Source of the DNA: Diploptera punctata
Taxonomy: Eukaryota; Arthropoda; Insecta; Blattodea; Blaberidae
Reading direction: 5' to 3'
NCBI GenBank assembly: GCA_030220185.1
Contig: JASPKZ010003435.1
Coordinates: 442,501-506,500, forward strand
DNA length: 64,000 nucleotides
Both the position numbers and the translations under genes were made by a program. Within the stretch, counting starts at the first letter, position 1. Every line of letters starts with the position of its first letter. Shown in pieces: positions 44,930 to 56,803 of the stretch. The notes under the pieces were generated by a model that was not told the origin of the DNA, made no database searches, and worked only from the letters and a program-made list of their open reading frames with translations.

Positions 44930-45685
44930 CTCCACCTCAACGGTTTTAACAATGAATTTTATTAGTATTGACCTTCCTTTAGTTTGAATGAGACACGTGA
45001 CACTGGAGTTTAGTGTCTTGCAGTTAAAAATGCAGATTTTTTCACACAGTCTAAGTACATATCAACGCTTCTATGGTAGAATCTACAAGGTAGATTTCGG
45101 CATGCAATGGTTGGCAGCTCCCTTGTAAGATTAACTTTAAACAAGTTTTACTAAAACAGAATTGAAGAGCGAAAAATTCTTTATGAGTTGATGCCAAAAC
45201 CTCAGTTTCTAAAACATGTAACTACGGCATTATAACTAGCTATAATCTCTCGGGTTTAACTTTACGACCAATTTGTAGAATGAGACAACTGTACTCACCT
45301 CTCTCACTCGCACCAGTGTTACGGTGTTTCTTCACCAGATTGTTAATAGGGTAAGGGGGAAGAGGAAAACTTGACAACAGGGTGGGTTCTTTCTTTTGTA
45401 TCTGGACAAAAGTGGTCAACGATCTACCCTTGTATCTCCATCCCTCTGCCAAATTAAGCCAGCTATACAATAATCGATATCCAAATATATTGATACAGTT
45501 GAGGATGATTCATGACCTTTCATCAACGTTATATCTGACTGTACTACCTTAAGTAGGCCTACATAATCTATCACCGCTGATCTGTACCGCTGATATATAG
45601 TTACTATTACATTCAAATAACTATTTTAACTACGTCATGATTCATGATTTTTGGGCTGATGTATGTTTCTTCTTGAACAATAATG
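44930..45685. other. Unclassified, no gene seen
   Basis: Short open frames on the minus strand (45240-45470, 45416-45616) show no recognised motif. Confidence 0.45.
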
Positions 45686-45689
45686 TACT

Positions 45690-46330
45690 TTATTTCACAT
45701 CCTAATACTTATCATAAGTAAAGCTACGAGTGATTCCCAGTTTATCTAGAGGATTTGGAAATCAAGAGTGGCATTTGTTAGGACTATTTAACGAATAAAA
45801 TTAAGCTGCTTACTCACAAATCATTATTTAAATATAGTTATTTTAATTATTTATATACTTAATTAAACGGCGATGTTTGAAAGCAAATGAGAAATGTTTG
45901 GTTTTGTTTCATTTGTTCATCACTGCAACTTGATCATAGGTCATCTATTTATTGCCAAATAGGATCGCAATATTGTACGAATGCTCCCTAGTGGAGAAAA
46001 AATGAAACACATCAAACTGTATATTATAACTAATATTATAGTTTATTAATTTATTTTTTTAGTAAACAACTCAGTAAAATCATTATTCAAAAACACAGTT
46101 ATTGAACACACAATTATCAAATGTGTAGGTCGAATGAACCTGTTTATTATTTACTATATTGAACGTATTTGTTAGAAAGTCAGTCACTGTAAAATAATGC
46201 TCTGACCTGTTCGGAATATTAAAAAAGGGGGAGCTTTCTTTATTTTGGTAAACAATATTGATAAATATCGAGGTCTAACACGACTGTCATTGGTTGTAAA
46301 ACAAAATTTAGTGAAACGTGATTAATTACT
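45690..46330. repeat. Inverted partner of 31870-35500
   Basis: Reverse complement of the repeat interrupted by LINEs at 31870-35500, here uninterrupted. It shows the original order of that repeat. Class unknown; no coding frame recognised. Confidence 0.7.
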
Positions 46331-46570
46331 GTTTTGTTGTTCTTATTAGTTTGTACTTTGAGATAATAAGTTTCTTCTCTTTTGGTCTATTTTTCGAGAG
46401 AAGTTTAATTCCTACTTTATATCTGATCTTCGGATGGGGATATCAACTGTCATAGACTCCCATTTGTGGCATGAGTTAAATAGTCCATATAATCAAGCTC
46501 AGCGATTACAACCTTTTTGTATATTAGATACAACAAAAGACATACTGTGAGAAATCATATAAACTAATAT

Positions 46571-47495
46571 ATAAAAAAGAATGATTGTTTTTTCGTACTT
46601 TATCCGCGGCCATACCGTTGATCCGATTGTGATGGGGTTTTTGCAAAATGTTCAGGAGATTCCCAGGATGAACAAAGGCTATAAGAGAGTTGTGATACTC
46701 AACACCTACACCATTAAAAATCGCCCTATGTATTGGAAAACGTGGAAAAATAGTTTTTTGGACGCTTCAATGGCTTACGCTGCCTAAACCATAAGAAATA
46801 CACAAAATTAATATACACAGAATTGAATATCTCAAAAAGCTCTACAAAAAAGTCCGCGATAGCATATGTTTCTCTCTTACGGATAACTCACAATAACAAT
46901 TTTTGTCTTTCAATGATGCCAAGAAGGTTGAGACAAGTACGTAGATTCAAGTGCAAGCATAGCAGCACATGGCCGGTATTCTTTTACAGATAATCCACAA
47001 TAACGAATTTTGTATTTTAGCTCATTTATGCCAAGAAGATCGAGATAAGTAGATTCCCGGGCAACACCGGGTAATTAGCACGGGAAATCTTAAAATAATT
47101 ATGATGTACATTTATAATTAGTTTTAATTTTACTTATTAAACTAATCATAAGAAGTACATTAAATTTTGTCTTTCAGCTCATTTATACCAAGAAGATCGG
47201 GATGAGAGATTTCCGGACAACGCCGGGTAAACTGCACGGGGTATTTAAAAATAATGACTATATAAATGTTTCCCCTCACTTATTTAACTAAACATAAAAC
47301 ATATTAAATTTCGTATTTCAGCTCATTTATGTCAAGATGATCGGGAAAAGTAGATTCCCGGACAATGCCGGGTAATCAGCACGGGGTATATAAAAAATAT
47401 AAATTTATAATTATTTTTCCTTCTACTTATTCAACTAAACATAAAAGCACATTAATTTTCATTTATTTAGGCGTAGCAGCGCACGACGGGTATTA
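46571..47495 (+). mobile_element. Helitron-like non-autonomous remnant with ~160-bp repeats
   Basis: It starts with CGCGGCCATACCGTTGATCC. Three or four ~160-bp repeats follow, each with TCAGCTCATTTATG and a CCGG hairpin (CCCGGGCAACACCGGGTAAT near 47059, with variants near 47213 and 47357). The last end reads CGACGGGTATTAGCTAG. A hairpin followed by CTAG is typical of Helitron 3' ends, but no 5' TC end or Rep/helicase was found. Confidence 0.45.
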
Positions 47496-47499
47496 GCTA

Positions 47500-48305
47500 G
47501 TAACATAATATATATAGGCCTAATCAAGCTTAGCAATTACAACTCTTCTGTGTATTAAATACAACAAAATACACAGTATGAGAAATCATATAATTAGTTA
47601 ATATATTTTTTCTCGACTTACCAATAGCTGAAAATATTTCAAACAGCAGATGATTTGTGTTTTCTAATTTGATGATATTTGAAAAAGCTATAGCAAATTC
47701 GTAGGCAGCTTTATCAGTGTCACGCTATAGAGAAACAAAAAAAAAATTAATATAATGTAAATATCGAACCTAAAAATAAAAATACTAATTTATGGAAATT
47801 AAAACTTGTTGTGCTGCTATTTAACATGCATGCACATTTATACTGAACAATAATGAATTATTATTTATATTAATCTGCTATTGAAACTCAATTAAGATAA
47901 TTAAATTTGTATAGTTCGTAATGAATTTATCCTGTTACTAGTCGAGCATCCCATAATCTTTACACATGTGACATTGAACGCTTCATTATCTAAGGCCACA
48001 TCGCTGTGTCCAGTTTCTTACGCATTTTTATACACTAATTAAACTAACTCACTAGCATTATCTAGATTCTAGATAACTCTCCATACATCCCTATTTTCCA
48101 ATCATATCCTGTATAAATTACCTTCTCAAAATTATTATGGTTAGTGTTATTCGACAACTTGTCCTTGGCCTACTTACTGGGCAATTTACCTCTTTATTTT
48201 GAGTTCCGAATCCCTCTTTCATATCCCATTTGAGCCAAATGTTTCTGCCATCGCAGATTACGAGATATAACAATTATCATTACATATAGTTTTCCATATG
48301 AACAC
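47500..48305. other. Unclassified, with a possible old LINE remnant
   Basis: 48050-48260 on the minus strand faintly resembles the 3' end of the (GTAA)n LINE family (CCATACATCCCTATTTTCCAATCAT). No gene seen. Confidence 0.4.
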
Positions 48306-48310
48306 TTATA

Positions 48311-49127
48311 CAGGGTGATTCACAATAAGTATTACAGACTTATAGTGGTTATAGAGGAGACTTACTTACTTACTCACAGGTACTATCGAACCCGTAGGTT
48401 CATGGCCGCGCGGACATAATCTCTCCATACATCCCTATCCAGAGCTAATGCTTTCCAATCTTTCCCTGTATAATCTACTTCCTTCAAATCATAGTTAATG
48501 TTATTCTCCCACCTCATTCTTGGTCTACCAACTGGGCGTTTTCCCTCAGGCATTCCTACAAGAAGCTTCCATGCACGTGTTCATTCCCCATACGCACAAC
48601 ATGTCCTGCCCATGACAGTGTACAAGACTGCAGAGGAGACTTAGCAGATACAATGTTGATAAGGTTATCATGTCCGGAAACGTACCATTTTGATGTAAAA
48701 CAAGTTTGAATATGGAAACACAATGAGCTGATATGGCGTGTCTTGTGCTTCACAATAAGTATTATAGACTTCTAGGGGTTGTATTACACCTATCGAGGCT
48801 TCTTGTACGAATTGTGTCGGCAGCAGAAATTATTGAGCACACACCAGGTCTTGTCGAGAGCGTGTATGAAAACATGTGTCACAAGTAGCTTTGTGCAACG
48901 AACAACAGGGTCACCACATCGAACCACACTTGTAATACAACTCTACATTCTGTAATTCTTATTCTTAAACACAAGATATGCGATATCAGCCCATTGTGTT
49001 ACGATCTTCAGACTTGTTTTATATCAAAACGGTACTTTTCCGAACATGGGTTCCTTAACGAAACTTTATCCACTAAGCCCCCTCTACTACCTCTAGAAGT
49101 CTGTAATATTTATTGTAAATCACCCTG
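48311..49127. mobile_element. mariner/IS630-like element with ~50-bp inverted ends
   Basis: CAGGGTGATTCACAATAAGT at the left and its inverted counterpart at the right (reversed: CAGGGTGATTTACAATAAAT) are flanked by TA at 48309-48310 and 49128-49129. The interior holds no intact transposase. A LINE 3' end (48365-48631) is nested inside. Confidence 0.7.
48365..48631 (-). mobile_element. Nested LINE 3' end, (GTAA)n tail
   Basis: Inserted in the mariner-like element with a 12-bp duplication, AGAGGAGACTTA, at 48353-48364 and 48632-48643. It matches the 3' end of the LINE at 32356-34959, truncated to about 270 bp. Confidence 0.87.
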
Positions 49128-49377
49128 TATATCCTTCTCTTTGTTTCTCTCTGGTCCATACATTTTCCTATGAACTTATTAAAAAAATCCATAATTTACA
49201 TCTCGACAAATATGATTAACTCTATTGAAGTCTAATTCAATATGATAATATTTTGTCCTCCATTAAAGAATAGTGCATGGTTCGCCTAATATAGCTTAAC
49301 TAATATCATTTTATATATTTCCAGTTAAATGCAATACCATTAATTATTAACAATTATATATAAATTAATTAGTGTAC

Positions 49378-49745
49378 AATGCTGTTGTGTTATTATTTAA
49401 TTGTAATATTAATGTGTTTACTTTATGTAATTGTAATGTTAATGTTTTTAGTGTATAATGCTATTGTGTTATTATTTAATTGTAATATTATTATTGTGTT
49501 TTCTTTATGTAATTGTAATGTTATTGCTATTGTGTTATTACTTAATTGCAATATTATTGTGTTTTCTTTATGTAATTGTAATGTTATTGCTGTTTTTGTT
49601 TATTTTTCTTTACACTAGTACCAATTATTACTTTATTGTAACGGACTGTCAACAGCACGTACGGCTTACTACCCGTGCGACCCATATTTGTAAATAATAT
49701 TGTAAATATCTTACTTTTTTGTCTAATAAAGTCCTACTACTACTA
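49378..49745 (+). mobile_element. LINE 3' UTR with tandem repeats and (CTA)n tail
   Basis: Opposite-strand partner of 43740-44080. It has three to four tandem units containing TAATTGTAATATTA and TTTATGTAATTGTAATG, then GGACTGTCAACAGCACGTAC, AATAAAGTCC and (CTA)n. No coding part remains. Confidence 0.75.
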
Positions 49746-49784
49746 CTATATTTCCAGTTGGGATCATTTTTTCGTGCATTAAAT

Positions 49785-50700
49785 AAGATAACATACTTAA
49801 AGTAAGAACACAGGAGAAAAACATCCTGCTTCGCATCACGAAGCTACTCAAAAGAGCCAATATCATTATTTTACATAGAAACAAAAATTTAGCTTCGTAT
49901 TGTATCCTATTGTGAAATCTGAGAATTAAACTACTCTGAATTGTATACATATTGAAGAAAGCAGATATTACGAACACGATACTAAGTGTCTATCAGAGAG
50001 TTACACTATTCGATATTATGAAGTTCTTAGAACTATAATCAGAGGCCATGGAAATACTGGAAAAATTGGAGCAAACATTTTCAATCTTTTTTCTTTTTCT
50101 TCTTTTTTTCAGCCGTCGTGTCGGTAAGGAATGTATTTCAATATACCTCGTGACTTAATATACTTGAGTAATTAGATGTATGAAAATATTGTGCTTTTCT
50201 TTCTTTACATTAGATTAAACCTCTCGACATGTATTTATTTTAAAGAGACCCACGATTCAGGGGACTTCGAGGGACGCTGTCTTTCAGGATATTATTTTTA
50301 AGTTTTCATCATACATACATTTTGATCATATAAGCACTTCGTTGACTTCCGTGGATGAATTATAACCTCAATGCCAGGTCCACCTCCGAGATAAAACGAA
50401 CATTTATGACAAGACACAATATTCAGTAGCATATTCTTATTAAACAAGGCGAATATGGTATGAATGATGTAGAGACCAGATGGTATTCGGGGACTAATTG
50501 GGCCTTGAAGTTATCTGATATTTGCCTTACAGATGACGAAATATTTCAAGATATCACCAAGGAAAGGTGTTCCGACCGAGGATTGAACCCAATCTAGCTC
50601 TAAGCGAGATATGGAGATTACTCCGAGACCGCACCCGTCGAGGTATGGAAATATTTGACTACACATACTAATAAATACCGAATAGATATCTACCTTTTAT
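49785..50700. repeat. Segmental duplication block in B (pairs with about 6900-7930)
   Basis: Collinear with copy A but without the palindromic insertion of A. It contains the same old B-box-like sequence near 50570-50590. No gene. Confidence 0.7.
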
Positions 50701-50701
50701 C

Positions 50702-50725
50702 ATAATAATAATAATAATAATAATA

Positions 50726-50778
<53 letters not shown>

Positions 50779-50795
50779 TTAATAATAATAATATA
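50702..50795. repeat. (AAT)n microsatellite
   Basis: The uninterrupted counterpart of the site where copy A holds a LINE plus a SINE. Confidence 0.95.
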
Positions 50796-50799
50796 AAAT

Positions 50800-52075
50800 T
50801 AATATAGGGCCTAATAGTAAAAATCCTTTCCGAATTTTCAAATATTTTAAACAGATAACTAGTCCCACGACCTTTTAATTAATTTTAATATAATTGACAG
50901 CTACAATATAATCGGTGCTTCTCTCATAAATATAATGGATATATTATTATTAATTTTAAAAGTTAATATTAATTTTAAGTGACTATGGTAATGGTGCAAA
51001 TTGGCACATGCGATAACGAATTTTGTGCTAGAGAAAGGACCATGGGAACATTCAGCATCCTGTGCCTAATCAGAGGAAGCAATTAAAGATATAGGTACTA
51101 AGAGGTCAATGAATTTTAGACAAATGCATATATATATAGTCGCATCGCTACATGACATACGTATATTCCAGTTAGAATTATTGCAACATTCAACTCTGAC
51201 AGGTATGCTATGATTCATTTTACTTTTTAAAGCAAATAGAGTTCACATTTAAATGTTAGTTTTTAATTATTACAGATACACAAATTAATAAAAGTAGCAT
51301 ATCATTACTAATTGTATTAACACTTTTTTCTTTTATCAGACTAAAATCAATACTTTTAAAATGCATTACGAAACACCGTTGAGGTCGCCAAGTAAAAGTT
51401 AAAAATATATTGATTGTACCTGAGATCTCAGCCGTCCTCATCAGCATTTAACAGTTGAGGACGACTTAGATCTCGGGTACCATTTTGTGTTCAACTTTTA
51501 AAAACAATGGTTTTCGATTGTTTATGTGTATCACATAACATTTATTTATTTATTCAAGCTCATTTTTTTAATTAATTACTGATGTATATTTGGGGTTCGT
51601 TTACGAAATGATAAATGGTACTGTAAGAGATACTAGACGTAGCATATTACAAAATCAAAAAACTTAAGGCCTATTAATGTAAGTTAGGCTGTTTTATTTC
51701 ATACAAATGTAATTTTTTATTGTTTAAACATAAAAAAATAGCAACCATAATTGAATAAAATACTGAATTCAATATAATTATATTTATAGATATATTTACC
51801 GAAAACTGTAAAGTGCTCTAAAGCATCATGCCTTGGCGTAGAGCTACATAATGTGTTAGGGAAAAACTTCTCATGAGATTTCGGCCAGCATGGGACCCAA
51901 CATCGTAAGCAATTTAGGTAGCTTAAATAACCAGTGTCTCTAGGTGCGAAACTACTGGAAGATCCGACATGCTAACCAAAAGCAATCCCTCTACTGGCTG
52001 GATTTTCGTGTTCACCTTTAATTACACAGGTGGAAGTTAGGCCTGCTCTCCTCATAGGCAAGGGTCGTACCAAGA

Positions 52076-52115
<40 letters not shown>

Positions 52116-52470
52116 TGGTATATTTAAATACAAAAACACCTTAAAAAAGTTTTTGTTTCAGAAAGAGAATTTAAAGTACTGTGTTAGGAAACTGATTGCA
52201 GAAAATTAATTATTGATATGTGTATGTGTTAAAGTTTAAGACTAATTAAATATTACGTTCTAGTAAATAAATTATTTTGAAGCATTATATTATCCCACAA
52301 ACATACTTTTTAATATATATTAGTACTGAAATAGAATATATATATATATATATATATATATATGGTATGATAAGAAAAATAAATGCCTGGACGGGATTCG
52401 TACCCGGAATATATATATATATATATATGTACACCGTGGAAACTCAAAATCAAGTAAAACAAGATATCGA
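50800..52470. repeat. Segmental duplication block in B (pairs with 8870-11560)
   Basis: Collinear with A but lacking the SINEs at 9883 and 10481. It contains the shared hairpin (51417-51482), the old S1-like SINE (51805-52075) and (TA)n tracts (52079-52111, 52336-52360). No gene. Confidence 0.7.
51417..51482. repeat. Hairpin conserved in both duplication copies
   Basis: GTACCTGAGATCTCAGCCGT and, inverted, ACGACTTAGATCTCGGGTAC, with arms of about 28 bp. The partner in A is at about 9835-9880. Confidence 0.75.
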
Positions 52471-52488
52471 TTAAATAGAAATAAAACT

Positions 52489-53275
52489 TAGTTTTATATA
52501 ATTTTCATATTTATTGTAATATAAATTCGTAACAGCTTTTCGGTGTTTTGTACCTTCCTCAGACATAATAACGAATGCATTTTTGTTATTACACACCGTG
52601 TCCACAAATATAGTATCATACTTGTAACTACTACTACGTCACTTTGGATAATCGTATCTAAATGAAATTGGTGACAATCAAAAGAGAAACTCAAAAAGGT
52701 TTGTGCAATGTCAACAATGAAGAATAATTGGCAACAATACAGAAACTAAACTAAATTTAATCTTCTTTATTTGTGGTCGATATGTGTTCATTTTGCATAC
52801 TTAGCAGACAGGTTAAAACGGACGTCTGCAGCGTCACTAGTGGGGCCATATTCAATGTCTATGAGGTATAGCAAAAACGTGTTGAGATTCTCTTTGATTG
52901 TCACCAATTTCATTTAGATACGATTATCCAAAGCGACATAGTAGTAGTTTAAAATATGATACTATAATTGTGGACACGATGTATATAAACTCCAGTACAT
53001 AATAACTGTAACTATGAAACTGAATGTAAACAAATATTTTTTTATGAACAATCCCTATTATATATTTAAAAGAGGCGATTCATTTATAATAGAGATTGTT
53101 TATAAAAATGTTTATTTACATTCAGTTGCATAGTTACATTTGTTATGTATTGGAGTATATATATATATAATAACAAAATTCATTCATTTGTAATCATGTC
53201 TGAAGTAGGTATCAAGTATCGAAACAGCTGTTATGAATTTATATTATAATAAATATGAAAATCATATAAAATGTT
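52489..53275. mobile_element. Nested inverted repeats, B-specific
   Basis: The outer arms (about 52489-52690 and 52890-53270) share TTTCATATTTATTGTAATAT-type ends and GATTGTCACCAATTTCATTT. Inside the right arm lies a second palindrome (about 52982-53163, arms ~82 bp, loop ~25 bp; TGTAACTATG, then AACTGAATGTAAA). Copy A is continuous here (near 11545), so the structure inserted upstream of lectin B after duplication. Confidence 0.72.
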
Positions 53276-53568
53276 TCATTTAATTAAACAAATATGGATT
53301 TTCATCAAATAAACGCCAAATCAATTGATTATTTAAAACAAGAATGGTAGTGAAACTAGTTTTAACCGGGCACGCTGATATTAACTCTTTTAATGCTTTA
53401 GGTGAAATATTTAAATTGTTTTTGCAATTGAATTCAATTTTATAAAGTTAAGACAGGCAATAACACAATTTTATGTTTTTATTTTTTAATATTAGTGCAT
53501 CATATTAAGTTTTATTTAAATACGTTCGTAGTAAGAATAATGTAAATTTTCAGTCGAAGTTGTACATC

Positions 53569-53682
53569 ATGGCTAGAGGATTCATGAATTTGGTCTTTGT
53601 CAGCATTATGTTTCTTATGATCCTGAAACCAGCTTGGTTTCAGATTCAAAGTCTTCAGCAGAGTCAGAATTTTCAAAATGTG
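53569..53682 (+). CDS. Lectin B, exon 1: start codon and signal peptide
   Basis: 38 residues beginning MARGFMNLV, with a hydrophobic core (VSIMFLMIL) as expected of a signal peptide. It ends in phase 0 at GTG|GTGAGT. The exon, its Kozak context (CATCATGGCT) and an upstream TTTTCAG are shared with exon 1 of lectin A at 11797-11910. The product is inferred to be a secreted haemolymph lectin of the insect LPS-binding type. Intron 1 (53683-57555) is 3.9 kb, against 1.0 kb in A, because of a Penelope-like pair, a repeat-associated ORF and a SINE. Confidence 0.87.
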
Positions 53683-53747
53683 GTGAGTAATAGCAATAAT
53701 TTATTTAATATTTAATTTTAGGAAGTGATATTTTCAGGTTATTTTAA

Positions 53748-55505
53748 TTATATTATTTTCAGTCTGATCAATTTATCTTAATATTAATGCTGATTTGTTC
53801 TTGGGGCATGTTTGAAAACAATTATGTTTTATCGTCAGCTTGTCCAGACTGATCTGATGTATGTTGCATTATGTTGCACACCCTGGATCTCGATATCAGC
53901 TCCATCCTGTGTTTGGCCAAAGAACCTCCAAACAAGGTCACGCTCCGTCGGTGTTTCAAAATTCATAACTCTGTTTTTGTTCTTCTAAATATAGATTTTT
54001 TTCCCAAATAGTCAGCTCTTTTGTATTTTCTAAGTTTTAAAAATTTGGTGTCTGAATTTATATTATGTTTTTCAGACCAAACATGAGCAGCAACTGCAGA
54101 TGTTTTTATTTCCCCGTTTTTAATATTTCTTATGTGTTCTTTGGTTCTAATTTTTAGGTTTCTTTTTGTTCTTCCTATATATATAATATATATATATATT
54201 ATATATATATTCACAACCCATGCATTCAATTTGATATATTCCTGACATTTATTTTTATCAGTTTTTTTTATTTTTGTTGGTTTTTATTAGTTTATTTTAA
54301 CTGTAGTTATTTTTCGGTGCCAATTTACTACTAAACTTCTCAAATATCTTTTGGAATTTATTGTGTACCCAAGGGTGATACGTGAATTTCCTATATTTTT
54401 TTCATAGGTGGTTCTTTATCAAGAGTGCTTCTGTTTATCGTTTTTTTGTTTTTTACTTTTCTATCCTTTTATGTACCATTTTTTCATCAAACCCGTTTTC
54501 TCTTGCTACTTTGATTATGTGTTTTTTCTCCTGTTTGAAATCTTCTTCGTTTGAGGGTAAATTTACCAATCTATGAGTAAAAAAATTAATGGCTGCTAAT
54601 TTATGTCCAATTGGGTTGAACCCTTTTATTAAATCAGTAGGGGTCAATCCAATTGGATATGAATTAGCAGCCTTTAATAGTTTAACTCTTTGATTGGTAA
54701 ACTTACCCTTAAACGAAGAAGATTTGAAATAGGGGAAAAAACACATAATCAAAGTAGCAAGAGAAAACGGGTTTGATGAAAAAAATTGTACATAAAAGGA
54801 CAGAAAAGTATAAAAAAAAAAAACAAAAAAAATTATAAGCAGAAATACTCTCGAAAAAGAAGAACCACCTATGAAAAAATATAGGAGATTCAAATATCAC
54901 CCTTGGGTACACAATAAATTCTAAAAGATATTTGAGACGTTTAATATTAAATTAGCACCGAAAAATAACTACACATAAAATAAACTAATAAAAACCAACA
55001 AAAATGAAGAAAAACTGATAAAAATAAAATGTCAGGAATAGATCAAATTGAAAGGTTGGGTTGTGATAAGATATACATATAGGAAAACCAAAAAAAACCT
55101 ACAAATTAGAACCAAAGAACATGTACGTAATATTAAAAATGGGGAAATAGAAAAATCTGCAGTTGCTGCTCATGTTCGTTCTGAAAAACATAATATAAAT
55201 TCAGACACTAAATTATTAAAACAGTTAAAAAATACAAAACAGCTGACTATTTGGGAAAAATATGTATTCAGAAGAACAAAAACAGAGTTATGAATTTTGA
55301 AATACGGACGGAGCGTGACCTCGCTTGGAGGTTCTTTGGCCAAGCAGAGGATGGAGATGACATCGACATCCAGGGTGTGCAACATAATGCAACATAAATC
55401 AAACCAGTCTGGACAAGCTGACGATAAAAGAATTGTTTTAAAACATGTCCAAGAACAAATCAACAATATTGAGTTAAGATGATCAGACTAAAAATAATAT
55501 AATAA
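53748..55505. mobile_element. Penelope-like retroelement pair, head to head, in lectin B intron 1
   Basis: Arms 53748-54623 and 54639-55505 (about 870 bp each) are inverted around a ~15-bp spacer, with 3' ends pointing outward. The left arm (minus strand) codes Y-I-G-R-T-K-R-N-L-K-I-R-T-K-E-H and A-A-H-V-W-S-E-K-H-N, a GIY-YIG endonuclease domain. Nearer the centre lies E-E-D-F-K-Q-E-K-K-H-I-I-K-V-A, typical of the region after the Penelope reverse transcriptase. The right arm (55048-55293, plus) codes the same domain with the Y-I-G lost. Frames are broken in both arms. Copy A lacks it. Confidence 0.8.
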
Positions 55506-55941
55506 TTTATTTATTTAATTAAATAAAAATAAAACTTAAAGTTTCATGTGATTTTTATATTTATTAAAATATGAATTAGTAACAGCTATTTCAGTATATA
55601 GTACCTGGTTTCTATTAAATTTCATACGATATCCATAACACAGCTCTACAAAAAAAAAATGTTTTCCTCGATATCTCAGCGAATTTCTAAATTTTCAAGC
55701 GCACTGTTTACTAATATATTCATGAAAGTGCTGAATGTGCTCTACTTTTTATGATTTTTCGTATATTTTATCTTAAACAGTAAACAGCGTGTTACTAATA
55801 ACATTTATGTTTCTAATCATGATTTGATTTATGCGCATTTTTTTCGCACAAACTAACAATACGTGATCCCCACTCTCGCACCCCTCACTCCGCACACCTG
55901 ACGTGATCAAAGTTATTTGACAAAATTGAAGTACTCACGAC

Positions 55942-56397
55942 GTGCATTTGGTTATGATAAAACAATTCGTCAAAGCTTTGGACAAGGAAGGAAAATGTTT
56001 CAAATACATTTGCAGAATATTTCCTAAGCTCAGTATGGAAAAGTTAAAAGGCAGAATATTTGATGGTCCTGAAATTCCGCAATTGATGAAAGATGCAAAT
56101 TTTATCGAAGTTACGACTATTGTGGAAAGTGAAGCTTGGAAAGGTTTTGTATTGGCAATAAAAAATTTCCTGGGTAACTATAGAACACCAAATGATAAAG
56201 AAATTGTCCAAAACATTTTGACAAGCTTCAAGATTCTGGGAGCAAATATGAGAATAACGTTACACTTTCTCCATAGTCACCTGGATAGATTTCCGGATAA
56301 TTTAGGAAACTATAGTGACGAACAGGAAGAGAGCTTTCACCAGGATCCAAAGGTAATGGAGGTAAGGTATGAGGGTAGATGGGACACCATCACATGA
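55942..56397 (+). pseudogene. Repeat-associated ORF remnant (H-S-H-L-D-R-F-P family)
   Basis: The frame has 151 codons. It contains A-L-D-K-E-G-K-C-F-K-Y-I-C, then I-F-D-G-P-E-I-P-Q-L, then F-L-H-S-H-L-D-R-F-P-D-N-L-G, then E-E-S-F-H-Q-D and Y-E-G-R-W-D. I recognise this as a protein seen in many copies in arthropod genomes, apparently carried by a mobile element; I cannot name a function. The expected continuation (A-D-Y-C-W-S-L-K-R-E-C) follows in another frame from 56394, so the copy is frameshifted. It lies in lectin B intron 1 and is absent from A. Confidence 0.6.
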
Positions 56398-56803
56398 TAG
56401 CAGATTACTGCTGGTCTTTAAAAAGAGAATGTTACCTAAAAAATATAGGAGAAAATTTTATAAAAGGCGTTTCACTGAAATAGAATATGGGTTTTCGACA
56501 TTTTTCTTTCTATTTACGTCGGTGTATACAAATTAAAAAATAATTGACATTATAAATATATCAGTTATATTTTTTATTTCATATTTTCTGATTTTTGTAG
56601 TGTAAAATGAAAATAAAGATTTAGAAAGAAAACAGCAAATCTTAAAAAATCATTGATAGTTTATTAATTGTGAGCATAAATATATCCGAAATGAATCTTA
56701 TATCAAGGGCAACAAAACCACGGTTGACCAATTTAATTAGCATGTTGATAATTATTTAGACTTTAGATATTAGGTGTAATTAAGATAAATTATATGTTTA
56801 ATA

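Noticed and set aside
54453..54893. A 146-codon open frame across the centre of the Penelope pair
   Set aside because: It reads through the inverted-repeat centre, so its N-terminal part is the opposite strand of the right arm and not a natural protein.
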